Assembly (NCBI RefSeq): GCF_900100885.1
Contig: NZ_LT629692.1
Location: forward strand, 2,170,001 to 2,234,000
Origin: Microbacterium pygmaeum
Lineage (GTDB): Bacteria > Actinomycetota > Actinomycetes > Actinomycetales > Microbacteriaceae
Direction: 5' to 3'
Length of the DNA stretch: 64,000 bases
The notes under the pieces are model-generated. The model was not told the DNA's origin and made no database searches. It was given only the letters and a program-made list of their open reading frames with translations. The translations under genes and the position numbers were made by a program. Below, one piece after another: positions 17,043 to 25,245 of this stretch (its first letter is position 1; each line of letters opens with the position of its first letter).

Positions 17043-18431
17043 CTAGAGAAGGGGCGTCGGACCGTCCACCAGCCGGGTGATCGCCGCCAGCGGGATCGCG
17101 ACCCACGTCGGTCGGTTGCGCGACTCGTAGATCGCCTCGTACACGGCCTTGTCCACTTCCAACGCGGCCAGCAGCTCGCTGTGATCCTCCAGGTCGGCGC
17201 CGGAACGCCCGGCGTACCCCTGGACGAATGCGCGGCGGGCATCGGCTGCCCACGCACGGACGGCGTCGACGGGGCGGTCAGCACCGCCGAGGCCGATCGA
17301 GCCGGCGACGTAGTCGAACGAGCGGAGCATCCCAGCGACATCCCGCAGCGCGAGGTCGGGACGGACGCGTTCGGACATCGGGCGCAGCGGCTCGCCCTCG
17401 AAATCCAGCAGCACCCACCCGCGATCGGGGACCTGCAGCACCTGCCCGAGGTGGTAATCGCCGTGGATGCGCTGCATAGCCGGCCACGGGGTGCCCGCGG
17501 CGCGGGCGTAGACCGCCTCGACCGCCTCTCGTCGCGCCGCGATGGCGGGGACCTCGGCGATCGCGATGGCCAGCCGCTGCCGCCACGTGACCATCGTGCT
17601 CTCGCGATCCTCCGGTGTGGCGGGCTGCGTCGGGAACAGTCCGGCCAGGGAGAGGTGGACGTCGGCGGTGGCCGCGCCGAGCGCGTGGGCCTGCGCGCGG
17701 AAGTCGTCTCCGGATGACGCGGCGTTGAGGGCGACGCGCCAGGCGTCCTCGACGCCCGGCAGGAACTCCTGCGCGAAGGCGAGGGAGCCGGTGACCGAGC
17801 CGCCGGCCGTTGCCGAGTCCGGCCAGGTGCCCTCGATCGAGCCGATCGCGCCGGGAACGTGCGGCGAGCCGGCGTCGGCCAGAGCGGACTGCAGTTCGAT
17901 GTCGGGGTTCAGACCGGGATGCAGCTGGCGGAACAGCTTGCAGATGATCGGCCCGACCCCGTCGTCCCGCCGGTAGATCAGCGACGTGTTGGACTGCTCG
18001 CCGCTGAGCACGCGGGCGACCAGGCCGTCAGTCGAGACGGTCGCGTGCGGGTGACCGAGCGCGGTGGTACGCGGGCCGGTGCCCTGGCCGCCGTCGGTGA
18101 CCAGGCCCAGCAGGGCGGAGGTGAACGCGGGATCGAACGGGCCGTCGAGGAGGGTCGTTCCCGGTTCAGGACTGCCGATGATGTGCTCGGACGCTTCGTC
18201 GATGCTCGCAGTCGGGCGGGCGACGACGGGAACCTGGTAGAGGACCTCTGGAAGGGTTCCCTCGTCGGCGACCAGGAAGGTGCGCACGCGAGCGTCGTCT
18301 TCGGTCGCCACAGCCGTCGTCGTCGGCGGGTCCCACCACCCGACCAGCCTGAGACTGGGCTGACGGCCTTTCGCGGAATACCAGCGCTGACGGGGCATCC
18401 ATGCCGCGAGGCAGGCGAGGGTGCTGTCCAT
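17043..18431 (-). CDS. mak: Maltokinase (Pep2/Mak type)
   Basis: A 462-residue kinase of the aminoglycoside-phosphotransferase fold. The N-terminal cap (PRQRWYSAKGR) is typical of maltokinases. The catalytic loop RIHGDYHLGQVL is near 322-332 and the metal-binding LLDFEGEP near 341-348. Maltokinase makes maltose-1-phosphate, the donor for GlgE in the TreS-Mak-GlgE route from trehalose to alpha-glucan. No treS, glgE or glgB lies nearby, so the partners would be elsewhere; a general glucosamine/maltose kinase is the alternative. ATG 18431 stands 6 nt behind TAGCCT (18438-18443), a leaderless layout. Confidence 0.83.
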   Translation of the reverse strand: MDSTLACLAAWMPRQRWYSAKGRQPSLRLVGWWDPPTTTAVATEDDARVRTFLVADEGTLPEVLYQVPVVARPTASIDEASEHIIGSPEPGTTLLDGPFDPAFTSALLGLVTDGGQGTGPRTTALGHPHATVSTDGLVARVLSGEQSNTSLIYRRDDGVGPIICKLFRQLHPGLNPDIELQSALADAGSPHVPGAIGSIEGTWPDSATAGGSVTGSLAFAQEFLPGVEDAWRVALNAASSGDDFRAQAHALGAATADVHLSLAGLFPTQPATPEDRESTMVTWRQRLAIAIAEVPAIAARREAVEAVYARAAGTPWPAMQRIHGDYHLGQVLQVPDRGWVLLDFEGEPLRPMSERVRPDLALRDVAGMLRSFDYVAGSIGLGGADRPVDAVRAWAADARRAFVQGYAGRSGADLEDHSELLAALEVDKAVYEAIYESRNRPTWVAIPLAAITRLVDGPTPLL

Positions 18432-18524
18432 GTCCCGAGGCTATGCCGCGCCACTCGGCGGTGTCGACCGCTTGACGTGGACGGCGGAACACCGCAGGAT
18501 CGCGGGCGGTGGCAAGCTGGGCAC

Positions 18525-19478
18525 ATGCGCGCGATCCAGGTGACCGAGTTCGGCGGGCCAGAGGTTCTCGTCCTGGCGGAGGTGCCGCGGCCGCAACCTG
18601 GCCCCGATGACGTCCTCATCGCCGTCGAGCGCGCCGGGATCAACTATGCCGACACGCATCAGGCGGAGAACAGCTACCTCGCAGGGTCGTCGCTGCCGAT
18701 GATCCCGGGCGGTGAGGTGGTCGGCCGCGCAGCGGACGGCCGCCGGGTGGTCGCCCTGGTCGACGGCGGAGGATACGCCGAGTACGCGGTGGCCTCCGAA
18801 CGTCAGACCTTCGCGGTGCCCGACGGCGTCGATGACCTCAGCGCCCTCGCTCTCCTCGTGCAGGGGGCGACGGCGTGGCTGCTGCTCTCGCACACCACGA
18901 GGCTGCAGGCGGGCGAGTCCGTCGTCGTGCATGCCGCCGCCGGTGGGGTGGGAACGCTGGCTGTGCAGCTCGCGCGACGGCTCGGTGCGGGGCGCGTCAT
19001 CGCGACGGCCAGCAGCGCGCACAAACGCGAGCTCGCAGTGTCGCTGGGTGCTGACACCGCAATCGATGCAGCATCCGAGAACCTGACCGAGGCCATCCGC
19101 GAGGCCAACGGCGGCCGGCGGGTCGACGTGATCCTCGACATGACCGGCGGGCGCACCACCGATCAGAGCGTCGCGGCGCTCGCGCCGTTCGGCCGACTGG
19201 CCTTCTACGGAATGGCGAGCAGGCGGTCGCCGACGCCGATCGCACCGGCGAGTCTGCTCTCGCACTCGACGTCGATCTCCGGCATGTGGCTGCCCCACGC
19301 CTTCGGCGTGCCCGGCCTCATGCCGCATGTGATGGAGGAGCTGTTCGCCTTGGTCGCGGACGGATCGCTGCGCGTCATCGCCGGAGGCGAGTATCCGCTC
19401 GCGGAGGCTCGTCGCGCCCACGAGGACCTGCGCAGCCGACGGACGTCGGGCAAGCTTCTGCTCGATCCGACGCGCTGA
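18525..19478 (+). CDS. Zinc-independent quinone oxidoreductase (MDR superfamily)
   Basis: A 317-residue medium-chain dehydrogenase/reductase of the NADPH:quinone reductase branch. Seen: GGPEVLVLAEVPRPQPGPDDVL at the N-terminus, INYADTHQ, and the nucleotide-binding VVVHAAAGGVGTLAVQLARRLGA. The Cys and His ligands of zinc alcohol dehydrogenases are absent, which separates it from those enzymes. ATG 18525 replaces a much longer open frame that runs through the divergent maltokinase gene. Substrate is unknown; reduction of quinones or enones is usual for the family. Confidence 0.88.
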   Translation: MRAIQVTEFGGPEVLVLAEVPRPQPGPDDVLIAVERAGINYADTHQAENSYLAGSSLPMIPGGEVVGRAADGRRVVALVDGGGYAEYAVASERQTFAVPDGVDDLSALALLVQGATAWLLLSHTTRLQAGESVVVHAAAGGVGTLAVQLARRLGAGRVIATASSAHKRELAVSLGADTAIDAASENLTEAIREANGGRRVDVILDMTGGRTTDQSVAALAPFGRLAFYGMASRRSPTPIAPASLLSHSTSISGMWLPHAFGVPGLMPHVMEELFALVADGSLRVIAGGEYPLAEARRAHEDLRSRRTSGKLLLDPTR

Positions 19479-19503
19479 GCCGCCAGGCTCCCGGTATCGG
19501 GCG

Positions 19504-19719
19504 CTAGCCGACGAGCGCGGCGATGCCGGCGATGGCCGAGGCGACCGCGATCGCCAGCGCGACGGCGATCAGGACGATGTGCACGGTGAGGAATCTCGTC
19601 GGCTTCCCGGCCGCATTCCGCGCGCGCGGGTCCTTGGCGACCCGGCGGTAGAAGGTGGGCCACACGAGGAGATTGAACGCGGCGTTGACGAAGAGCAGGG
19701 CGGCGAGGAGTCCGGTCAC
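19504..19719 (-). CDS. SCO4848 family small membrane protein
   Basis: A 71-residue protein with two hydrophobic helices (about 2-19 and 45-69) joined by a basic loop holding VWPTFYRRVAKDPRARN. Length, helix placement and the FYRRVAKDPRA loop fit the actinobacterial SCO4848 family, whose function is unknown. The start is GTG 19719, 6 nt behind TAGGCT (19726-19731), so the mRNA may be leaderless. Confidence 0.8.
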   Translation of the reverse strand: MTGLLAALLFVNAAFNLLVWPTFYRRVAKDPRARNAAGKPTRFLTVHIVLIAVALAIAVASAIAGIAALVG

Positions 19720-19728
19720 CTCCCGAGC

Positions 19729-20013
19729 CTAATCGCGGGTCGGAAGCTCGCCGGGCTCCGGGTCCGATACGTGGACGGGCATCGCGACCGGGATGACGAT
19801 CGACTCGATCGTCCCGGCGCCCAGCAGTCCGAACGCGTCCGCACCGGCGGACGGCACATCCGCCAACCGGTCGATGCCGGTCTGGACATCACGCGGCTCG
19901 GAGGGAATCCCCGCCCACTCTTCGGGATCCTCCGGACGCGCTGCGATCAAGCCCCTGCGTCCATTGTGCGCCGCGATTCGGGTGGGCGCGCGCACGACGG
20001 AGGACGTGGTCAT
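19729..20013 (-). CDS. Small hypothetical protein coupled to the upstream EcsC-like gene
   Basis: A 94-residue acidic protein that I do not recognise. The start MTTSSVVRAP is chosen because ATG 20013 overlaps the stop of the upstream gene by 4 nt (ATGA); the frame is open further up but only inside that gene. The middle has PEDPEEWAGIPSEP, and a hydrophobic stretch GLLGAGTIESIVIPVAM occurs near 66-82. No known domain is seen. The coupling suggests it works with the EcsC-like protein. Confidence 0.55.
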   Translation of the reverse strand: MTTSSVVRAPTRIAAHNGRRGLIAARPEDPEEWAGIPSEPRDVQTGIDRLADVPSAGADAFGLLGAGTIESIVIPVAMPVHVSDPEPGELPTRD

Positions 20014-20984
20014 CCGCCGCCGAGGTCGTCGACGGACGCGTCGGCGGATGCAGCATCCTCCGGAGCCTTGATCGCCTTCCGGCGACGCGGTGTCACAGCG
20101 CCGCCGACCTTCCGTCCGGCGCTGCCCACAGCGCTGACGCCGCGGGTGATGCCTCCGGTGACGGCGCCGCCGGCCCGCTTGATGCCGCGGACCGCGGCGT
20201 GCTCGAGGCGCAGCGTGTCCGGACCGGGTTCGAGATCGCGGGGCAGTTCGAGGGGCGGGACGCCGAAGGCGCGGCGCGAGCCGACGAGCACGCGGCGTCC
20301 GAGGATGTGATTGCCGGCGCCGCCGACCGCGGCGCCGATGCCGAACGGCAGCGCTTTTCCAAGGAAGGACGCGCCACCACGGGCGGCGAACTGGCGGACG
20401 AAGGTGGTCTTGAGCCGGTCGACGAGCGGACCCATGGCCGCTCGGGGGAGCGTCTTGGTGATCAGGTCGCCCCAATAGCGGTCACGCGTCACGCCCTTGC
20501 CGACGGCTTGGCCGGCCAGCTGCGAGACGAGATCGACGCCCTCCTTGCCCAGCATGAGCGTGAGCACGAGCGCGCGTGCCCGATCTGGGTCGGCGACCGG
20601 GATGCCGTGGACTTCGGCCACCGACTGCGCGAACAGCGTCGTCGCCTCGAGGAATCCCACCGTCTCCACGCCGCTGAGCGCCAGGGTCACGCCGGTGCCG
20701 ATGCCCGGGACGACGGCGGTCGCCCCCACGGCTGCTCCGCCGGTCGTGACGGCGGCGAGGTATCGGCGTTCGAGGATCCGGACGATCTCCGCCGGCGTGG
20801 ACTGCGGGTGTCGCAGTCGGATGCTCCGCAGATGCGCGAGCACCAGCGGCCGCTGGATGGCGAGCGTGCGATCGAGCATCCGGATGATCAGCGGATGCTC
20901 CTCGGAACCGGCAGGCGGAAGCCCTCCGTTCCACGGCGCGTCGTCGGGGAGGGAGTGGATGCGGTGCACCTTGTCGGCCATCAC
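20010..20984 (-). CDS. EcsC-like putative membrane-associated protein
   Basis: A 324-residue protein with an apolar glycine-rich stretch near 75-120 (GGAAVGATAVVPGIGTGVTLALSG), a second one near 210-230 (KALPFGIGAAVGGAGNHILG) and a basic, Gly-rich C-terminus. The arrangement, especially the FGIGAAVGGAGNHILGR part, resembles EcsC-family proteins, but this is a weak resemblance and the function is unknown. ATG 20984 lies 7 nt behind TAGGAT. It is followed, with a 4-nt overlap, by a small protein of unknown role. Confidence 0.6.
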   Translation of the reverse strand: MMADKVHRIHSLPDDAPWNGGLPPAGSEEHPLIIRMLDRTLAIQRPLVLAHLRSIRLRHPQSTPAEIVRILERRYLAAVTTGGAAVGATAVVPGIGTGVTLALSGVETVGFLEATTLFAQSVAEVHGIPVADPDRARALVLTLMLGKEGVDLVSQLAGQAVGKGVTRDRYWGDLITKTLPRAAMGPLVDRLKTTFVRQFAARGGASFLGKALPFGIGAAVGGAGNHILGRRVLVGSRRAFGVPPLELPRDLEPGPDTLRLEHAAVRGIKRAGGAVTGGITRGVSAVGSAGRKVGGAVTPRRRKAIKAPEDAASADASVDDLGGG

Positions 20985-21054
20985 GGCGATCCTATGCGGG
21001 TGCTACTGAGCGGATGCTGGGCTTGACAGCATCGGGCGCGCGTCGCGCCGATGC

Positions 21055-21747
21055 TCAGACGAAGAGGTTCGCGCGCTCGAGATCTTCGGCGAAGTCGACC
21101 TCGACGGCGTAAAGGTCTGAGATGTCGAGCGGCTGGAGCCGGATGCCGTCCTCGGCGATCGCGAGCTCGAGGCCGCGCTCGAAGTAGTCCTGGTCCTCGA
21201 CGCGGGACAACTGGCGGATGAACGCCTTCTTGTCGCTGCTGGAGATGTAGTTGATGCCGACGGCCTCGCCGATGCCGCCTCGAACCGTCTTGGAGAGCTC
21301 GGTGATGAAGCCCTCGGCGTTGACGGTGTATTTGACCTCTTCATCGCTCACCTTGTCGGTGTTCACGGTCACGAACGACTGATCGCGCTCGATGAGGTCG
21401 ATGGCACGGCCGAGTACGCGCGGGTCGAAGACGACGTCGCCGTTCATCCACAGCACACCGCCCTTGCCCGTCTTGTTCAGCGCGCGCAGCAGACTCTTGG
21501 AGGTGTTGGTCTGGTCGTAGCTGTCGTTGTAGACGTAGTCGACGTGCGGGAATGCCTCGACGATCGTCTCGGCTCGATAGCCGACGACGGTGAGGATGCG
21601 CGCATCGCCGCCGAACGCCGCACGGATGTTGTCGTGCTGCTGGCGCATGATGCTGCGGCCGTCGCTGAGCTCGGTGAGCGGCTTGGGCAGGCTGCGGCCG
21701 AGCCGCGAGCCCATGCCGGCTGCGAGGATCACGGTCTGAAGGGTCAA
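21055..21747 (-). CDS. Nucleotidyltransferase, LicC/phosphocholine cytidylyltransferase-like
   Basis: A 230-residue NTP transferase with the Rossmann-like start VILAAGMGSRLG, the following KPL, and WMNGDVVFDP for the metal-binding Asp. Its size and motifs fit cytidylyltransferases such as LicC or TarI-like enzymes, which make CDP-choline or CDP-alditol; a hexose-1-phosphate nucleotidyltransferase is the alternative. It could supply the activated unit used by the CDP-glycerol-type transferases at 11.9-17 kb, which is inference. The start is TTG 21747, decided by AGGAG (21754-21758 on this strand) standing 6 nt upstream. Confidence 0.75.
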   Translation of the reverse strand: MTLQTVILAAGMGSRLGRSLPKPLTELSDGRSIMRQQHDNIRAAFGGDARILTVVGYRAETIVEAFPHVDYVYNDSYDQTNTSKSLLRALNKTGKGGVLWMNGDVVFDPRVLGRAIDLIERDQSFVTVNTDKVSDEEVKYTVNAEGFITELSKTVRGGIGEAVGINYISSSDKKAFIRQLSRVEDQDYFERGLELAIAEDGIRLQPLDISDLYAVEVDFAEDLERANLFV

Positions 21748-21944
21748 AGTCTGCTCCTGAGGCTTGGGGTGTTCATTGTCGGTTCACCGACTCGACACGC
21801 CCTTGTGCCGATGTCATGGTAGCGAAAGCACCTGGGAAGGCGCATAATGCTGGGCTGTCGTTGCCGATTCGTGACACACGAACTATTGAGACGACGTTCG
21901 ACGTGGTTTCGTTCGCGCGTATCCGCACTTGGTACCCTCGACCG

Positions 21945-23354
21945 ATGACAGCCTCGCTGCCAGTGCCCTCAGACGCCCCTTCGAACGAGCCGGACGGAGC
22001 GCGAAGCGGCGCGCGGCGGAACACCGGCACGGTCCAGGCGCTGCCAACCCTTCCGGAACTGCCGGCACAGGTCGCAGCCGGCGATGTCGCTGCCGCCTCG
22101 GACGCGCCGACCGAAGCGGTCGTCGAGCCTCCCACGGCGGAACCGGCGCCGAAACCCACGCCGAAGCCGCGCGCGAAGCGAGCTGCGCGGAAGCGCCCGG
22201 CGGCCAAGAGCCCGGTCGTCGATCCCGGCCCGCCGCCACCGCTGCCGCCCGATCTCGCGGGCGTCGTGATACCCCCGAGACCGCCGCTGCCGGTTCCGGT
22301 TCCGGTTCCGGTGGAAACCGTCGCGGAACCCGAACGCGAAGGTGCATCAGCGCTCGAGCCTGTGCTGGCCGCTGAGTCCGAACCCGACGTCGCGGAGCCC
22401 GCGCTCGCCTCCGAGCCGGAGCGCGTCGAGGTCCCGGCTGGTGAGGCCGAGGTCGAGGCCGATCCTGCGGTGGAGCTGGACGAGCTGATCGCGGCATCCG
22501 TCATTCCCGTCGATGAAACGGCTGTCGCAACCGAACCGGCCGCAGAGCGCGAACGCGATATCGACGTGGTCGGCGACATCGCGATCGACACGGCGACCGC
22601 GGCCCTCGTGGTCAAGGGCGTCGCCAAGAACTTCGGCGGCACGCGTGCAGTCGACGGGATCGATCTGACGGTCCCCGCTGGCACCTTCTACGGGCTCGTC
22701 GGACCGAACGGTGCCGGCAAGACCACGACCCTGTCGATCATCGCCGGTCTGCTGCGGCCCGATCGCGGCTCGATCAGCGTGAACGGCGTCGACGCGATCG
22801 CCGATCCGGTCGCGGCAAAACGCCAGATGGGCGTGCTTCCCGATCGGCTTCGCACGTTCGACCGCCTGACCGGCCGCCAGCTGCTGCACTACTACGGGGT
22901 GCTGCGCGGGCTGTCCTCTGCAGTCGTCGAGAGTCGCACGGCCGATCTCGCGCGCGCATTCGACCTGACCGACGCGCTCGGCCGCGTCGTCTCGGACTAC
23001 TCCGCGGGCATGGCGAAGAAGGTCATGCTGGCCGGTGCGCTCATCCATTCGCCGCGCCTTCTGGTGCTGGACGAGCCGTTCGAGGCTGTCGATCCCGTCT
23101 CCAGCGCGATCATCCTCGACATCCTCTCCACCTACGTCGCACACGGCGGCACCGTGATCCTCTCCAGCCACGGCATGGAACTCGTCGAGCGGCACTGCTC
23201 GCGCGTCGCGGTGATCGTTGCGGGTCAGGTGCTCGCCGAAGGGACCGTCGAAGAGGTGCGCGGCGAGCTGACGCTCGAACAGCGCTTCATCGAACTGGCG
23301 GGCGGGCTCAGCGACGTGGAGGGCCTGGAGTGGCTGCACACGTTCTCCAACTGA
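21945..23354 (+). CDS. ABC transporter ATP-binding protein with long disordered N-terminus
   Basis: A 469-residue ABC ATPase. Residues 1-215 are low-complexity, rich in Pro, Ala, Glu and Lys, including a run of PVPVPVPV and a basic patch KPRAKRAARKRPAAK near 74-88. The ATPase core starts near 220: Walker A GPNGAGKT (253-260), a degenerate signature DYSAGMAKK, Walker B LLVLDEPF and the switch His of SSHG. ATG 21945 lies 6 nt behind TACCCT (21933-21938). The open frame extends upstream, but the leaderless site is the better start. The stop lies 25 nt inside the downstream permease gene, its obvious partner. Confidence 0.87.
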   Translation: MTASLPVPSDAPSNEPDGARSGARRNTGTVQALPTLPELPAQVAAGDVAAASDAPTEAVVEPPTAEPAPKPTPKPRAKRAARKRPAAKSPVVDPGPPPPLPPDLAGVVIPPRPPLPVPVPVPVETVAEPEREGASALEPVLAAESEPDVAEPALASEPERVEVPAGEAEVEADPAVELDELIAASVIPVDETAVATEPAAERERDIDVVGDIAIDTATAALVVKGVAKNFGGTRAVDGIDLTVPAGTFYGLVGPNGAGKTTTLSIIAGLLRPDRGSISVNGVDAIADPVAAKRQMGVLPDRLRTFDRLTGRQLLHYYGVLRGLSSAVVESRTADLARAFDLTDALGRVVSDYSAGMAKKVMLAGALIHSPRLLVLDEPFEAVDPVSSAIILDILSTYVAHGGTVILSSHGMELVERHCSRVAVIVAGQVLAEGTVEEVRGELTLEQRFIELAGGLSDVEGLEWLHTFSN

Positions 23355-24895
23355 GGTTCGCGCTGCTGATCGGTGCGCTCCGCGGCGATGTGGCGCACGT
23401 GGCCCGGATGGTGCTGGGGCTCCTCGTGCTGATCGCGGCGACGGCGGCCGGATGCTGGGGTCTGCTGACCATGCGGGATGCCCCGACCGACGCCCTCCTG
23501 GCCGTCACGGTGCTCGGTGGCGCAGCGCTGACCCTCGGTTTCGCACTGGCTCCGCTGATGGTCGGGGCGACGGACCCGCTCGACCCTCGCCGGTTCACGG
23601 TCCTCGGCCTGCCATCCGGCACGCTGGCGGCGACGCTCGCCGTCGCGGGCTTCATCAGCGTCCCCACTGCGGTCCTGACCGCGCTCGCGATCTGCGTGGC
23701 CGTCGTGTGGGCCGAGCACGGTGTGGACGTTCCTGTGGTCGTTGTCGGAGCGATCCTGGCTGTCACCACCTGCGTGCTGCTGGCGCGGGTGTGCATGGCC
23801 CTGACCGCGCTGTTCCTGCGGGAGCGTCGTTCGCGTGAGCTTTCGGGCCTGTTCGTCCTCGCGCTGCTGGTCGTGGTCGTGCCGGTAGGCGTCTTCTTCG
23901 CGTCGCTCGAGTGGCGGGGCCGCGTGCCGAGCCAACTCGAACAGGCTGTCGACGCCCTCGCGCTGACGCCGTTCGGTGCGGCCTGGGCCTTCCCCGGGCG
24001 GATCGCGCAAGGCGAGGACGCCGTGTTGAGCCTGGCGATCGCGCTGGGCACCATCGTCGTGCTCGGCGCGCTCTGGTTCCTGCTCGTGCGCCGCCTCATG
24101 TCCACGACCGAGCGCCCGGTCTCGACGCGGGAGCGGGGCGGACTCGGCTGGTTCGCGGTCGCGCCGGGGACGCCCTCCGGCGCTGTGGCTGCGCGCAGCC
24201 TCGTCTACTGGCTGCGCGACCGCCGCTACATCGTGAACATCGTGGTCATCCCGGTGGCCGCGGTGCTGACGACGGTGCCGCTCCTGGTCGCGGGGGTGCC
24301 GCCGGAGATCGTCGCGCTGGTCCCCGTGCCGCTGGTCGCCCTGTTCCTCGGCTGGCTGCCGCACAACGACCTCGCCTTCGACTCGACCGCGGTATGGATG
24401 CACATCGCCAGTGGGATTCGCGGTGCGTCGGATCGCATCGGCCGGCTGGTGCCGGTCGTGCTGATCGGCGTGCCGCTCTTGGCCATCGCCGTCCCGGTCG
24501 CTGTCTCCCTGCACGGACGCTGGGCGCTGCTGCCGGCCATGGCGGGGATCTGCGTGTCGCTCTTCCTCACCGGTCTGGGTTTGTCGAGCATCTCATCGGT
24601 CGTCTCGCCCTACGCGGTCTCGCGGCCCGGTGAGAGTCCGTTCCAGCAGCCGCAGCGCGTCGGTGCCGGCGGCGCCATCTCGCAGGGCGTGGTGATGCTG
24701 GGAGCGATCGTGTTGAGCGCGCCGCCCTTATGGTGGGGCTGGATCGCGCTCACGAAGGACATCGGGGCGGCGACCATGGCGCTGTGGGCCGGCCTGGCGA
24801 TCGGCCTGGTCGTGCTCGTCGCCGGCGTCGCCATCGGCTCGGCCGTCTTCGAACGTCGCACCGGTCGCCTCATGGAGTTCGCCGAATCCACGTAG
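23330..24895 (+). CDS. ABC transporter permease (exporter type)
   Basis: A 521-residue integral membrane protein with about a dozen hydrophobic segments, starting at GTG 23330 inside the end of the ATPase gene (25-nt overlap). It has no substrate-binding-protein loop motif, and its ATPase partner has an exporter-like layout, so the pair probably exports something or acts in resistance. A mostly hydrophilic gap near 255-285 separates two membrane halves. The substrate is unknown. No other transporter gene is nearby. Confidence 0.82.
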   Translation: MAAHVLQLRFALLIGALRGDVAHVARMVLGLLVLIAATAAGCWGLLTMRDAPTDALLAVTVLGGAALTLGFALAPLMVGATDPLDPRRFTVLGLPSGTLAATLAVAGFISVPTAVLTALAICVAVVWAEHGVDVPVVVVGAILAVTTCVLLARVCMALTALFLRERRSRELSGLFVLALLVVVVPVGVFFASLEWRGRVPSQLEQAVDALALTPFGAAWAFPGRIAQGEDAVLSLAIALGTIVVLGALWFLLVRRLMSTTERPVSTRERGGLGWFAVAPGTPSGAVAARSLVYWLRDRRYIVNIVVIPVAAVLTTVPLLVAGVPPEIVALVPVPLVALFLGWLPHNDLAFDSTAVWMHIASGIRGASDRIGRLVPVVLIGVPLLAIAVPVAVSLHGRWALLPAMAGICVSLFLTGLGLSSISSVVSPYAVSRPGESPFQQPQRVGAGGAISQGVVMLGAIVLSAPPLWWGWIALTKDIGAATMALWAGLAIGLVVLVAGVAIGSAVFERRTGRLMEFAEST

Positions 24896-24953
24896 GCGCG
24901 CTGCCCGGCGCATCCCGACCCGGGTCAGCGACCGGGCGATACACTGACTGACC

Positions 24954-25220
24954 ATGAGCACCCCACTCGACAGGCCCGACTCGGGCGGCCTCGCCACCCT
25001 CGATCGCGAACTCGAAGAGCTCATCCGCGAGGAGAGCATCGAGCCCGGCGACCATGAGCGCTTCTCGCATTACGTGAAGAAGGACAAGATCCTCGAGTCC
25101 GCGCTCACGGGTAAGCCCGTACGCGCACTGTGCGGGAAGAAGTGGACGCCTGGGCGCGACCCGGAGAAGTTCCCGGTGTGCCCGACGTGCAAGGAGATCT
25201 ACGAGTCGATGGTCGGCTGA
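24954..25220 (+). CDS. DUF3039 domain-containing protein
   Basis: An 88-residue protein matching the actinobacterial DUF3039 family along its length: GDHERFSHYVKKDKILES, then ALCGKKWTPGRDPEKFPVCPTCKEIYE. The CGKKW and CPTCK parts give three Cys that could form a small metal site with the His. Role unknown, but it is widespread in Actinobacteria. TACACT is found 8 nt before the ATG. It converges with pncB. Confidence 0.9.
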   Translation: MSTPLDRPDSGGLATLDRELEELIREESIEPGDHERFSHYVKKDKILESALTGKPVRALCGKKWTPGRDPEKFPVCPTCKEIYESMVG

Positions 25221-25245
25221 GTCCGCGCGACTCAGGGACGACCGG

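Noticed and set aside
17043..18431. Aminoglycoside-resistance phosphotransferase
   Set aside because: The fold is shared, but the RQRWYSAKGR cap and length of 462 residues fit maltokinase, not APH enzymes.
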